DNA from: Branchiostoma belcheri
Lineage: Eukaryota; Chordata; Leptocardii; Amphioxiformes; Branchiostomatidae
NCBI RefSeq assembly: GCF_001625305.1
Contig: NW_017803965.1
Span: 1 to 64,000, forward strand
Direction of reading: 5' to 3'
DNA length: 64,000 bases
Part shown: positions 1 through 11,326 of the stretch, one piece after another
How positions within the stretch are numbered: the first letter of the stretch is position 1
Layout: each line of letters opens with the position of its first letter
Notes under the pieces: model-generated
Told to the model about the DNA's origin: nothing
The model's database searches: none
The model's input: only the letters and a program-made list of their open reading frames with translations
Made by a program: the position numbers and the translations under genes

Positions 1-1150
1 CTCTGTTTACTTTTCTATTTTGTTATAATTATATCGATGGTTTTAGACGTTCACACATAGCTACATGTAAATACGAGTAAGAAGATTGAGACAGGGAGGA
101 TTTTGACCTCGAGATCATCGTGTATTAAAGGTGGGGAAATATTTCAGTTGACTTTACGACTTCGTAAAGGCCACTAAAAGGCAAATTCCGCCTTTCCGTC
201 ACCTTTCAGTGCGCTTAATACGACGTAAATATATACAGACATTTAATAAGCAAACTTTCCGTAATATGTAAAAAAAAGTATTAAAGGTGGGAATATATTT
301 CAATTAACTTTTCGCGCGTTCGATGCAATTCGATCTCGGTACTTTATCTGTCTTCCTGTCTATTTCGGTTGTTGTTATATCGGTGGATTTAAAAGTTTAC
401 ACCTAGCTGAATACGAAGAAGGAGATTCGGACAGAAAGGATTTTGACCCCTACCAGATCATCGTGTATAAATTTTAGCCGAGGCGCAGCGAGTGAGGGAA
501 TGTATCAATAATAATAATAATAATAATAAATGGTTTTTATTGTCCAAACAGTATCCGTGCAGTCGCAGCCTGTATACGGCTGAATTGATGCAGGGTATTA
601 CATAATCATGACAAATCACAACAATCAAATAATACATGATACACATATTTGTTCCACAAATTATTGTGGAACTGTCGCAAGGGTCTATACGGCAGCCATT
701 CGGCGCCAGGTGAATACGACTTTCCCCAACCGAAGTTAGGTACCCATTCACACCTGGGTGGAGTGAGAAAATTCGTGTAAAGTGCCTTTCCCAAGGGCAC
801 AACGTCGGGGCGCATGTTCAGACATGCCTCAGGTACGACTCGGAATCGAACCCGGGTCTCCTGGTTCGTAGTCGATCGCTCTAACCACTACACCACCCGA
901 CGCCACGTCAAGTGCAGAGGTCGAGGAGCCACGCAGTCCAATGTCTCCACCGTCCGAACGTTTGCGCACCTCGCGTGCCTCATAAAAGCTCACCTCAAGT
1001 GCCCTGTCGTTCAGAGGTGAACGTTCTACACCTGAGCAATCAATGATGCTTATCTAACCCGTTTGTCTATATACTGGTCAGCGAAGCAGGGGTTCCCAGT
1101 TAGGACTCATTAGGCTGCTTTACGAAAAGTATATATCGTTTATTACAAGA
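1..1150 (+). repeat. Outer left SULT upstream block (remnant)
   Basis: Positions 1-507 and 908-1150 are an inverted copy of 39550-40280, the region upstream of the leftward SULT pseudogene. Part of it (about 960-1090) also matches the upstream regions of the other SULT copies (11600, 17795 and 29230 on the minus strand), with the shared core CTCACCTCAAGTGCC and GGTGAACGTTC. Homology stops at about 1150, where a C1q exon begins instead of a SULT gene. I infer the promoter side of a lost or truncated SULT copy. The only large difference from the right copy is the SINE at 508-907. Confidence 0.75.
508..907 (-). mobile_element. tRNA-derived SINE with (ATT)n tail
   Basis: On the minus strand the head contains pol III box A (TGGTGTAGTGGTTAGAGC) and box B (GGTTCGATTCC), followed by a tRNA-unrelated body and an (ATT)n tail at 508-530. 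The full element recurs on the plus strand at 42778-43195. The inverted copy of this locus at 39760-39785 lacks the element and reads straight through, giving the pre-insertion site. The flanking duplication is only TCAA (505-508 and 908-911), so insertion may have involved a small deletion. Confidence 0.85.
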
Positions 1151-1159
1151 GTATAGATC

Positions 1160-1327
1160 GTGTCTCTGACCGCGCAGGGCGGGCAGACCCAGGCAAGCAG
1201 CAGCGCCGTCTTACTCCTGAGGCGCACGGACCAGGTGTGGATGATGCTCTCCGACGGGTACCTAGAGAGTGATGCCAGCGGAGAAGCCACCTTCTCTGGA
1301 GTACTGAATGCTTTGGAAGACGAGTAG
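1160..1327 (+). pseudogene. Orphan C-terminal exon of a C1q-domain protein
   Basis: The frame from 1160 to the TAG at 1325-1327 encodes about 55 residues ending a C1q/TNF-like jelly roll. It has a Ser-rich strand, then SSAVLLLRRTDQVWMML, then YLESDASGEATFSGVL and an acidic end. This matches the usual C1q pattern of 'vwLql', a Tyr/Asp loop and 'TFsGfLl' near the C-terminus. A complete C1q domain is about 130 residues, and the first half is absent: sequence upstream of 1150 is SULT-derived. The fragment probably marks a rearrangement breakpoint. An exon start at the TATAG ending at 1156 is possible, so splicing from exons outside the window cannot be excluded. The family call is firm; whether it is dead is inferred. 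Confidence 0.7.
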
Positions 1328-1572
1328 ACGACATTAAAAGTTTTGCCGTTGTCGAGAAGGTTATGTGTTAGGTACACCATATATAAAGCGATTTTAACCG
1401 GTTGTCTTCAGTTAACCATGATGTATTAGAAAAACTGTAAATTCGTATACAAATGTCTAAAGAAGAGAGAAGAAACATGACATAGATAGAAGTCTAGATA
1501 TAGATAGAACATAGAATAGTTTGCCTAATCCTTTTTGTAACTTGATTTAGCCCCACTGGGGCATGTATATGC

Positions 1573-1578
1573 AATAAA
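1573..1578 (+). terminator. Polyadenylation signal of the C1q exon
   Basis: AATAAA lies about 245 bp downstream of the C1q stop codon and is followed by a GT/T-rich stretch, as expected for a 3' UTR end. Confidence 0.45.
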
Positions 1579-1890
1579 GTTCAAGGTCAAGTATTAGTAC
1601 TTTAGTGACTTTGTAATCATTCATTTTCTTGGAGCTGTTCTGAGTAGAAAGAGCACCTGTCTTAAACATTTACACTATGGGTTGTAGACTGGCCCTAATC
1701 TGCTGAACGATCAAAATGTAGCTGTTATAGGTAATGAATACCAACGAGATGGTAGAGTAAAATACTCCCACCTCTAGCTGATTACTCTCCATGCACTTCT
1801 GCTTATACTTTCATACTCATTTACTAGTAACAACTTTATGTGAAAATGACTACAGGAACAACCAATCCACATACGAAGTTCAATAATTAT

Positions 1891-1975
1891 GATATACTAT
1901 ACTATACTATACTATACTATACTATACTATACTATACTATACTATACTTTACTATGCTATACTATACTATACTGT
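1891..1975. repeat. Pentanucleotide microsatellite (TACTA)n
   Basis: A nearly pure array of about 16 copies of a 5-bp TACTA/ACTAT unit with two interruptions near 1948 and 1956. The ORF across it is an artefact of the repeat. Confidence 0.9.
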
Positions 1976-1979
1976 TCCA

Positions 1980-3350
1980 TGGGCAAGAGGAGATATCGGT
2001 ACCACCTAAGGTGGCAAATTCTCATCATGGTTTTTGAAAAGGAAGGTGTCTAGCTATATCTGTGGAATATTTTTTATATGATAGCCGTTGCACATTGGCA
2101 GCTTTGACCTTGCTATCTGACCTTGAACTTTGACCTTATATGGACTGTGTCCTTTTGCACTTACCAAAGGGAGTGGAAAATAATCAAATATGGATATTTT
2201 TCCATGTAACTTCATGGACTGATAAAAAAGGAACCAAGAATTACAAAAATGTTAATTTGTTTCGACATGTCGTTTCTGGGAGAAGTTATAAGCTTCTGAA
2301 ATTAATTTAAAAAATTGGTAAAAAATAGCATGTTTACTTTTCAAAACCTGTCATATATGTGGACTAAATATTTGAGCCTGATTCATGCATTCAACCAATT
2401 TGATGTGTCATTCCTTACATTTTAAGCTTTAAATCATAAAAATTAGTCTATTCTATCTGGAGATATGGGTATCTAAATGTTCTATTCCCAAAGGCCTCGT
2501 GTGGGAAAAAAAGTTGCTAGGGCCGTTGCAATACAAATTTGGTTAGAAGACGTTTACCTTATTCAGCATGCCGAAGGTTAACCTAGCCTTGGTGCTGATT
2601 GGCCCTCAATTCTTGTTGGACCGTTTTCCTAGCCTCTGATTGGCTGGCCGCTAAACCAACCATGCACTTGTATGGGAATTGTCTTTTCTCATGATTGGTT
2701 AATTTTGATTTGCTGCTTTCCCAGCAAAATGGAGTGCACATCATACGTAAAACTTATAGACAACTTCGTTCGGAGGAAAAGTATAATCTACAGGGCCTTG
2801 GAAATGTATATCATGTTTCTTTGGCAACCGTTGCTGAGGAAAATATACCTCCCTAGCAACACAGGAGATAATACTTTGAAATGGTTTCATAAATGGCAAT
2901 AGAGGGAGACTTGTGGGGAAATGTCTATTTCCTGACCATTTTGAGTGAAGTATCTTAGTGTATGCATGGAGGCATCTCATTTTGTTTCCAAGTTTGTGGC
3001 ATTTGGAGCTATTTTCAACTAAAAGTGTAGATTTTTTGCTCCTATGCACGCACGTACGCTAGCACATATTCAAACAGGTGGCCGGCCCCGCTCGAGGGAG
3101 GCACTTGAGCCGGCAAGACTACAAATAACAACGGCAAGAGTACAACACTAACTATATCCATTGTTACAGCACAACACTACATTGTCACACCATTACCAAC
3201 GTTGTGAAAACTGGCAGAAATATCCACGTGTCATAATAGGGATTTTCGCAATGGTGTGAGCAGGGACGAGGTGCGCTAATTTGCATTTGTGGAAAAAACC
3301 TCCGACGTTCATGTGCTTTTTATCTTTTTAACAAAAATGTCTTAACCCTC
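1980..3350. other. Intergenic stretch without recognised features
   Basis: No coding exon, splice-consistent ORF or named repeat is recognised. The two ORFs at 2672-3049 overlap on opposite strands and resemble no family I know. Confidence 0.5.
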
Positions 3351-3440
3351 TTCAGACCGGGGGGGGGGGGCTTTTGAGGCCCGCGCCCACTTCATCTCGG
3401 ATAGCGCCTGAATGGCTTATGCTAGAAGCGTAAAATTTTA

Positions 3441-3857
3441 TGACGTCATTTTGACGTCAGTGTTGTTGCCAGGGGCAGCAGAAGTCTTAGCAGTCATTTC
3501 CATTAATATTCTATCATAGACTTTTTGTTAAAGTTTGGTTGCATTTCTCGGGGTTTTAAGGAAAAACTATTTTTAACGGTTTTACCCAAAAAATCATATA
3601 AAAGACGTCAGAATGACGCAACAAAGAATACAGCTACAGAGACCATACGACAGTTATCTCTGATGTAAGTCTTTGCCGAAATGTTTAAATAAAAGCTCTC
3701 AATTATTCTAAGTATTAAAAAGTCCAACAAGTTCAAACCTGGAGTGCAAATTTGTAAAAAAAAATGTAAAAACGACCAATTATGAGCTCCAAAGGGCGAC
3801 TTTTGTGACGTCAGAATTAGAAGAAACGTCATACAATAAAAGACGTTAGTGACGTCA
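3441..3857. promoter_or_regulatory. Cluster of four CRE palindromes
   Basis: Four perfect TGACGTCA octamers occur at 3441-3448, 3452-3459, 3806-3813 and 3850-3857, plus partial GACGTCA sites near 3603. TGACGTCA is the classical CREB/ATF element. The cluster lies about 1.0-1.4 kb upstream of the start codon of the CBM48 gene. It may be an upstream promoter or enhancer for that gene, or part of an unrecognised repeat. Confidence 0.45.
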
Positions 3858-4088
3858 TTAACTAGTGCATTTCGACCGTGACGTTTTAGCTTTAGTGCAT
3901 TCCGTTCTCTAGTGCATTACGAGACGGTCGTCTTACCTTTTCTGGAAAGACAGGTGATTTTTTTTTTTCAATTCCAGGTGAATTCTGGTAGGAACAGTGC
4001 ATTTCTCTATTGCATAAAGGCCACAAGTTTAATCGTAGTATTTACGTAGCATCTACACGTAGAAAGAAATTGAACAGCTGTAAGTTGT

Positions 4089-4309
4089 TACCCTGGAATC
4101 CAAACTCGCTGTCCGGGCCGCAAAAGCCCTTCGCCCGCTGGTGTAAATTACCGCTACGGGGGAGTCTAGCCCGGGGGGAGTTTGGCTGGCCGGACAACTC
4201 CCCTCGGGCTCAACTCCCCCGTAGCGGTAATTTAGGCAGGCGGGCGAAGGGCTCTCGGCTGCCGAAGGAAAACGGCTAACGGCCCGATACTAGTTTGGCA
4301 TCCAGGGTA
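4089..4309. mobile_element. Foldback MITE with 9-bp target duplication
   Basis: The 221-bp element has about 18-bp terminal inverted repeats (TACCCTGG... and ...CCAGGGTA) and largely self-complementary GC-rich arms around CCGCTACGGGGGAG. It is flanked by a perfect 9-bp direct repeat, GTAAGTTGT, at 4080-4088 and 4310-4318. A short length, no ORF and an 8-10-bp target duplication indicate a non-autonomous DNA transposon. Nine bases is typical of Mutator-like elements and eight of hAT; the superfamily is not settled. Confidence 0.85.
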
Positions 4310-4813
4310 GTAAGTTGTAGGAACTAAAAGAAACGAGTGAAATATTTACCGTCTTTACTGCGTTTAGGGCTATAGCTATGCGCCGTAGCAAACATTTATC
4401 GAGTAGCGCTAACATACTAAACAACAATGCAAGACTGCTGCATATGTATTGATGTATCTATATACTAGTATCACATGTGCATGTAAAGATCATCCTATTT
4501 TAGAACTATTAATATAGTTGACCACAAATTCATGAATTAGTCTATATCAGATGACAGAGGTTAAAAACGCGGTGTAACAAAACTTGTTCTAGAACGGTGC
4601 TTAACATCTGGTGGGCTTCAGTGCTGCGTCACAGAAACAGACCGTTCTAGAACAACTTATATTCCTCTAAACATAAAACAGACGTTAGTTCTGACATCTA
4701 TCGCGAGGTTTGGATATCTAGGGTAAAAGTGAAAAGATTTTTCAATGTTCCATCCTGACGTATTCATTCTCTGATAGCTTTTACTACTGAGAAGCATCCA
4801 TCTAGCTGAGAAA

Positions 4814-7800
4814 ATGACGAGGAAGTCTGCAGAAGAACGCCCCCTGGCTGAAAAAGCAGGAGGTTCAGACTATGTATATGATCATGGAGACACAACGTCA
4901 CAGGTAAATACAAAAGTTTGTAACAGAATGTATATTTTGACACCCTACAAATCATTTAACTAGTATCAAATTAGAGAGCATCTGTAGTCCTTTGTTGCTG
5001 AACTGTGTGCGAGTTTCTGAAGATATGTGTCAGTTTAAATCATATAATCATGTTAATTGTCCTGCGGGGCCCATATATATGGGTTGCACATACAGTACCA
5101 TCTATATAGTGCCCTGTATATGTGCGATTTGGGGGTGTTTCTTGTGCAACGCATCACACCGCAACGAATGCGGAAGTAACTACGCCACCGTAGGGCAAAA
5201 AAAGTCAAGGGTCTGTGACCTGATTAAGACATGAAATTATTTGAAAATATTGTGTAAAAATTGCCAGCAGGACAAGGGTTAATCATATAAGCCTGTCATA
5301 GTTTATAAGAGAGACCTTGGAGCTCAAGTTTACTTGCTCTCCGTTAGACTGATTGTAATAGATCAATATTCTTTTGTAGACAGATTAGAACTTGTAACAT
5401 ACAGTGACGGTACATACTAGTGTAACGAACCATTTCCTAGCCCTGTACCCCACCCCAAGGTTAGGGAATGATGAGAGGAGACGAGAGGTGTACTTGCAGT
5501 AGTGTGTATTCTTGAGAGAACATAGACTGAACTGGATACAACCGGTTCCAAGAAGTGGACTAGCCTACTCACCACCGGGGGTGGTGGGTTGTACCATTCT
5601 AACCCGGGGGTGTTCTACTTGTGCTATTTACACTAGTAATACTAGTCTCTGATAGAGTCAGACGTTTCAGCGAGTACCTGCAGTCTTTTTTACAGGACTG
5701 TGAGCGAGTTTCTAAAGATAAAGCCATGTTGGTTTGATACGGATGACAAGGAAAAGACGAAAATGTGCAGAAATCTAAATTAAGATTCCATTATTCGATA
5801 TACCATACACTCTGTGTTGATTTGTTCAACCTTCATGACCCCGTAGACTTCATAATAAAGGAAACTTTTTTTGCCAAATTTTTCTTTATTATGAGGATTC
5901 TCACGCCCCCATCAGTTTTGAGGTTCGATCCATATAATCCTCGAGAGCAAAGGATTTGCCAATTTTGCGACTTAGATAAGATTGAGGATGAGGATGAGTA
6001 TCATTGAGGATAAGTATCATTTCGTAGTCGATTGTACGTTGTATAGTAATGAGAGAGATTTCCTATATTCTTATACAATAGATAAGTTCCCCAGCTTTGG
6101 ACATTTAAATGAATCAGAAAAAAAATCATATTTCTTATGAAACTTGACAAACCATGTATCATTAGATCTACATTAGATCTACATAGTTTAAGTATCATTG
6201 TTGTATCCTTTTCCTTATCTATTCATGACCTGTACTTAGCTTGTTAGAGCACAAACGTACAATAAGGGTATTTCATTCATTCATTCATTCATTCATTCAT
6301 TCATTCATTCATTCATTCATTCATTCATTCATTCATTCATTCATTCATTCATTCATTCATTCATTCATTCATTCATTCATTCATTCATTCATTCATTCAT
6401 TCATTCATTCATTCATTCATTCATTCATTCATTCATTCATTCAATAAACATGGCCTAAGTGGAAGTTTAAGTTCTATAACATGTTGACTAAACCTGTCTC
6501 TGTTTCCAGACGGAGTTAGCAGAGTCTAAGACAGTGACTGTTGTCTGGAGAGGTGTTCTGTCTGAGGAAACCCGTGTCTTCGGGAGCTGGGACGCTTGGA
6601 GAAACGGAGGGAAGGTCACTAAGAGGTGAGACAGTGTCATCACCGATCATGCCCACCCGTTTAATACTGGTTTATTTCTTTCAGACTGTACGGTACAGAG
6701 TAGCAGGGTCCTTGATCTGCAGGTTATTAAAAACTGTTGGCACAGATATTAAAAGCAATTCTTAACAACAGTTAAAAACAGCAAATTATTAAAAGTATTT
6801 ACAATAGGTTGCGATCATAGTTAAGCGGTTACCATGTCATGACAGATTGTTGTTTTTGTTCAATAGTCTTACGAGGTAAGGTATGCTACTGTTTCTAAAT
6901 CTTTCGGTTCTTGTTATGTTTACCGAAGGAAAACATATTGTTTTTACTCAGTTTCTTCCTCCTCATCTTCTGTTCCAAACACTAACCTCTGACCTGGCCA
7001 ATAACATGATTTGTTGACGTCTGTCACCATGGTGACTGGTGTTGGGTTACATAATGTTGCAATTTCATGGTCTGCTCTGCTCCTGTCACCATACTAGTAG
7101 TACATGTATGTGAATGTGTTTCAGTAAGAATTAACAGGGCAGACCATGTCCGAAGGTAAACATTACGCATTTGCTTTGCAAATGCTACTTCTCTAGTTCT
7201 GATTGTTACCATGCTATCATTCGCTTGTGCACGCCGAACTTTCTCGGTCAGGACACGCTTTGCTATAGCCACTACTAGGGAAGCAAATCACCCTTTTCCC
7301 CTCCATTCTTCATCTCTCAGGAAAAGGTTCCGCATTGAAAGCTTCCTTGTGAAGGATTCCCATATGGGTACAACCTTAAACTTCAAGTCTAGGGTGAACA
7401 AACATCTGTCTCTATGGTTCCTTAATATAACCCAAAACTTGTAGGTGGTTCGTATGAGCCTTGTTTTCAGGTAAAAATTTAAGTAAAACAAAAAAACAAA
7501 ACAAGACAAAACAAAACAAAACAAACATGGCTTGTGCTCTGGTGGCAGTGCTTTCTGTGTTACAGTAGTAGTCTGTAAGTTCCACAGTGCTACATTTGTA
7601 CATCATGATTAACGTGAGAAAACGTCAAGAGGCAAAATTGTTTACTTCAAGTTTCAAAAGAATAAACAGCAGAAGCGTCCTTTTTCTTCATGGTTTAATC
7701 TGTTCTTTGGGGCTTCATAAGTCCCTTAACATAATGTTTGTGGTTTTGTTTTTGCAGTGACAGTGAAGAGTATACCTTTGTGATAAAGGTTGCTCCTGGC

Positions 7801-8976
7801 CGCTACGAGTATAAGTACAGGTCCTCCAGCGGGCATTGGTTCTACGACTCGAGCATGGTAAATACAATCAGCTTAACGGTGCACACCCCAGTTCTTCCAC
7901 GATAGTCCGTTGTAAAAAAGTGACGAAAGGGTTTTGAGGGTCCAAGTTTGAGGTGACATTTCTTATTAACTGCCACGAAGTATCATTAAACATTAACATG
8001 GCTGAAGAGTGTAAGAAATGGTGATTTTGGGGTGAAAATTTCTTTTGGCTCCGAACCTTACTTCCGGGTATCCTTGCGCGCCAAGTGTAATCCGCCCGTT
8101 TGACCTTGTTTTCGCTCTGCGGCTTCGTAGGGGTGGATTTGCAACCCCTCGCGCCGTGGACTGTTTAGAAAATTACAGTACTAGAATTTTCTTTATAATT
8201 TACTCGGGTATAGTCAAGGCTTGGGTCTTTCTGCCAGCATCAGTCATTTCTGCCGGAAAATTTTTTTTGTGGGATTATCCTACGCGAAAATTCGCAATTT
8301 TGGGCATAAATTTTGGAGTGAAAATAATGTTTTTTCCGTTGATTTTACCAAACTTAAAAAGGTTGAAGAAACCAAACTCAGCTTGTCTTGTAGCTGAAGA
8401 GATGCCCTTTCGTCCCATATACAGTTATTCTCCTTCCGAATTTTTCCACGCCAGAGACGGTCGCTAGATTTGAGGGTGTGCAGCTTCGAATAGAGGCCCC
8501 AAATAAACTGGGGTGTGCCCCCTTAACGTTATTATAAATTTTCAGCTCTGGTCCTTTAAAATTTGAGCTATGACAAGATCAGTTTTTAGAGGTAGATGAA
8601 AACCTGAATATAGAAGTAGTCTATTTACATCTTCTTCTTATTATTATTCTTTGGCAGTTCAGTCTATTGTAGACTATTACATGTTATAATCCCTTCTTAA
8701 TAGACTTATTTGATCAACGTGTGTGGCAGAAACTGTCTTGGATTAGTGTAAAAAGTACAGGCAACAAAATATGATCTAAAATCTGAAATCAAAACTTTGC
8801 TGAGGGACCACACATAACGTTTAAAGTACTACCTTGGAAGGTAACTGGTGAAATGGTCGACAGAAATGGAGAAAACAGAACTACGGGCTTTTTAGTTTTG
8901 TAGGTTCAAAATCAGATTAGTATTTTGCACACACGAACACGCCTGCATATACACTCTCATAATGGATGTTTTATAC

Positions 8977-9014
<38 letters not shown>

Positions 9015-10025
9015 CACATCCGCACACACAAATGACAAGCTTTGAACACAGTAAAAGACCGGTTTGCCTTTCAATAATGGCCTTTTTTTTGTCCACAGCC
9101 AACTACGGAGAACTGCTTCGGTACGTTGAATAACGTGTTGAATGTACCCGCAAGTGCCGTTGCCAATGAAGAGCAGAAGGCGCTCTCATCTTCCAAGGCT
9201 GACAAGCAGAAGCAGCAGAGCACTAAGATAGCTGACGAGAGGAAGCAGCAGAGCACTGTGATGACTAAGGAGCATAAGCTGCCCGACACTGTGATGACTG
9301 AGGAGCATAAGCTGCCCGACACTGTGATGACTGAGGAGCAGAAGCTGCCCGACACTGTGATGACCAAAGAGCAGAAGCTGCTCGACACTGTGATGACTGA
9401 GGAGCAGAAGCTGCTCGACACTGTGATGACTGAGGAGCAGAAGCTGCCCGACACTGTGATGACTGAGGAGCAGAAGCTGCCCGACACTGTGATGACTGAG
9501 GAGCAGAAGCTGCCCGGCACTGTGATGACTGAGGAGCAGAAGCTGCCCGACACTGTGATGACTGAGGAGCAGAAGCTGCTCGACACTGTGATGACTGAGG
9601 AGCAGAAGCTGCCCGGCACTGTGATGACTGAGGAGCAGAAGCTGCCCGACACTGTGATGACTGAGGAGCAGAAGCTGCTCGGCACTGTGATGACTGAGGA
9701 GCAGAAGCAGGTCGGCACTGTGATGACTGAGGAGCAGAAGCAGCTCACCATTCCCTTTGTAATGGAGGAACAGAAGCAGCGTGCCAATGTCTTGACTGTT
9801 GTGGAGATGGCGGACGAGCCAAAGCAGAGCTACGGATGCTTCAGGGGGCTCTGCAGCTCACTGTTTAGGCGTAAGAAGTCACGAAAGTCCAGCAGACAGA
9901 CTCCTGGTAATGATGAGGGCGAGACGTCCAGACAGACAACAGCTGCAACTGGGGGTGAGAGGCCGGCTTCACGATGGTGGAGATTCTGGAAGAGAAGCCC
10001 CGGAAAGAAAAGCAAGACTGGCTAG
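4814..10025 (+). CDS. CBM48 glycogen-binding protein with 11-residue tandem repeats
   Basis: Four exons join in frame: 4814-4903, 6510-6625, 7758-7857 and 9099-10025 (90+116+100+927 nt, 410 residues), all with GT-AG introns. Residues about 38-121 resemble the AMPK-beta carbohydrate-binding module: VTVVWRG, GSWDAW, APGRYEYKY, GHWFYD and GTLNNVLNV align with AMPK-beta GSFNNW, EGEHQYKF, GQWTHD and GTVNNIIQV. The sugar-contacting Trp, Lys, Trp, Thr and Asn positions are retained, so glycogen or starch binding is likely. Residues 157-321 are fifteen copies of an 11-mer close to MTEEQKLPDTV. The tail (about 335-410) is basic with a YGCFRGLCSSLFRRKK segment that could be membrane- or lipid-associated. 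The AMPK gamma-binding C-terminal domain is absent, so this is not an AMPK subunit. The start is the first ATG of an exon whose codon register is confirmed by a decayed copy at 49185-49274. Confidence 0.8.
5765..6276 (+). mobile_element. 3' fragment of a non-LTR retrotransposon (LINE)
   Basis: Lies in intron 1 of the CBM48 gene. A reading frame to about 6005 has the RIC-x2-C-x7-EDE pattern seen at the C-terminus of many LINE ORF2 proteins, then shifts frame into a 'YHFVVDC' continuation. The 3' UTR ends GACCTGTACTTAGC... ACAATAAGGGTATTTCA, the same ending as the fragment at 23950-24017, and runs into a TTCA tail. The 5' truncation and frameshift show a dead copy; the clade (CR1/L2-like) is a guess from the tetranucleotide tail. 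Confidence 0.65.
6273..6443. repeat. (ATTC)n microsatellite, about 42 units
   Basis: A pure tetranucleotide array grown from the 3' tail of the LINE fragment just upstream. It yields a false His-Ser-Phe-Ile ORF. Confidence 0.95.
7858..9098 (+). other. Intron 3 of the CBM48 gene with (CA)n repeat
   Basis: No other gene seen. It contains a 140-codon open frame (8045-8467) with no recognisable domain and a (CA)n microsatellite at about 8970-9010. The acceptor has a T-rich tract just before the AG at 9097-9098. Confidence 0.6.
9261..9755 (+). repeat. 33-bp coding minisatellite (15 units)
   Basis: Fifteen uninterrupted 33-bp units encode the 11-mer repeats of the CBM48 protein. Variation is mostly at CCC/CTC (Pro/Leu) and GAC/GGC (Asp/Gly). 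The unit length keeps the frame, so copy number can vary between alleles without truncation. The antisense strand is also open across the array, purely because of the repeat. Confidence 0.95.
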
Positions 10026-11326
10026 CTCAACAGAATTTATAGAATTAGATTTCAATCTGTGAGAGTTTGATGGCTCATTGCCACATTTTAGTTCTGTGGT
10101 AAAGTGTAGTGCTACAATGATGTGCCATAGAGGTGTTGGAAGGTGCGATGGTGTGTTTTTGCACTAGCAGGTCTATTGCTTTAATTATAGACAGAAAACA
10201 GGAAAGTATCAAAAATGTCATTTTGAAATACCAAAGAAGGTATATTTTCATTATGTAATTCATTTTACAAACTCGATGTTTTTGTAGGTTTCCGTACACC
10301 TGATGTACACCGTATCATTTGTAATAAGAGATAGGATTTGTTAAGTTATACATAGCAGAAGAGTGACTTGAAGTCATATGCTCTTTATTTTGTTGTCAGC
10401 AAACCATTTGATATCAAGATGGTGGTAAATATCCGGTGAAGTACCTGACAGTGTATTTTTTTTTTTTACAGTTTCTTGAACTGGTTTAGAGAATACAGTT
10501 GCTTTCAGATCACCCTTATGTTTTTGTCACAGTATCTGTTTTAGTTCTAATGGATGACTTATTACATCCTATGATGACATAATTACGATGGTGTTGTACC
10601 CATAATACCCCATTTATTAGTATCTTAACGTTTATGAACCTAGATTGCGTGTCCCACTACAGGCGGTAGGCCACCAAGTTTTTTTTGTTGAAATCGGTGT
10701 TCCAACAAAAGCAGTGTGAATGAATGAATGAATGAATGAATGAATGAATGAATGAATGAATGAATGAATGAATGGTTTATTCGATCATTTTGATCAGATA
10801 AAGTACATCGCAGCCATGGGCTGAATTGCGTACTTTTTACATTTAAAAACAGTTAAAAGTAGACTCGAAATAGTGGCAAAAACTCATCTTTCTCAATTAA
10901 CAATTCTAAAACATAAGAAACACTACCTTAAAACAGGTAGGTTGTATGACAGATACGTCGGAGTACTTAACGACACACACATATATTTAAAGGTACACAA
11001 GGTAAATATAACGTTCTACAGATAAAAATGGGTATAGGTAAATGTCATTTACGTCGGGCATTAGAACAATATTTGATCACAGATCTGTTTCATTCAGGAG
11101 GCGAGTCATGAAAGGAATTGGACTGTTCTGGTATCTTTTTGTCTTAGTTCTTATCCCAGTCAGGCGGTGCTTGTTTCTAGTGTCTCTTGAGCTGATGTCT
11201 CCTCGCGTAGGAGGGAGCCAGTTTCTTACAGTGTGCTTAGTGTATGGTGTCGAGCGTAGATCACAGAGGTTTGATACAACCCCGGGCACCTTGCAAACTC
11301 CTTTCGTGGACCGAGCACAGAATTTG
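10026..11326. other. CBM48 3' flank and (GAAT)n-tailed repeat
   Basis: No gene recognised. A (TGAA)n array at about 10725-10773 is followed by TGGTTTATTCGATCATTTTGATC, resembling the inverted 3' end of a SINE or LINE with a TTCA tail. A similar short tail lies at about 22845-22870. Confidence 0.5.

Noticed and set aside
818..905. Possible tRNA gene (boxes A and B present)
   Set aside because: Poor acceptor and anticodon-arm pairing and a long conserved body with an (ATT)n tail in both copies: a SINE head.
6273..6443. CRISPR-like or satellite repeat array
   Set aside because: Simple tetranucleotide repeat without spacers, in a eukaryotic intron.
6241..6447. HSFI-repeat ORF
   Set aside because: A frame through a pure (ATTC)n microsatellite in an intron.
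9071..9787. 238-codon antisense ORF with ITVSGSFCSSV repeats
   Set aside because: It is the complement of the 33-bp coding minisatellite; the sense frame joins upstream CBM48 exons in phase, the antisense does not.
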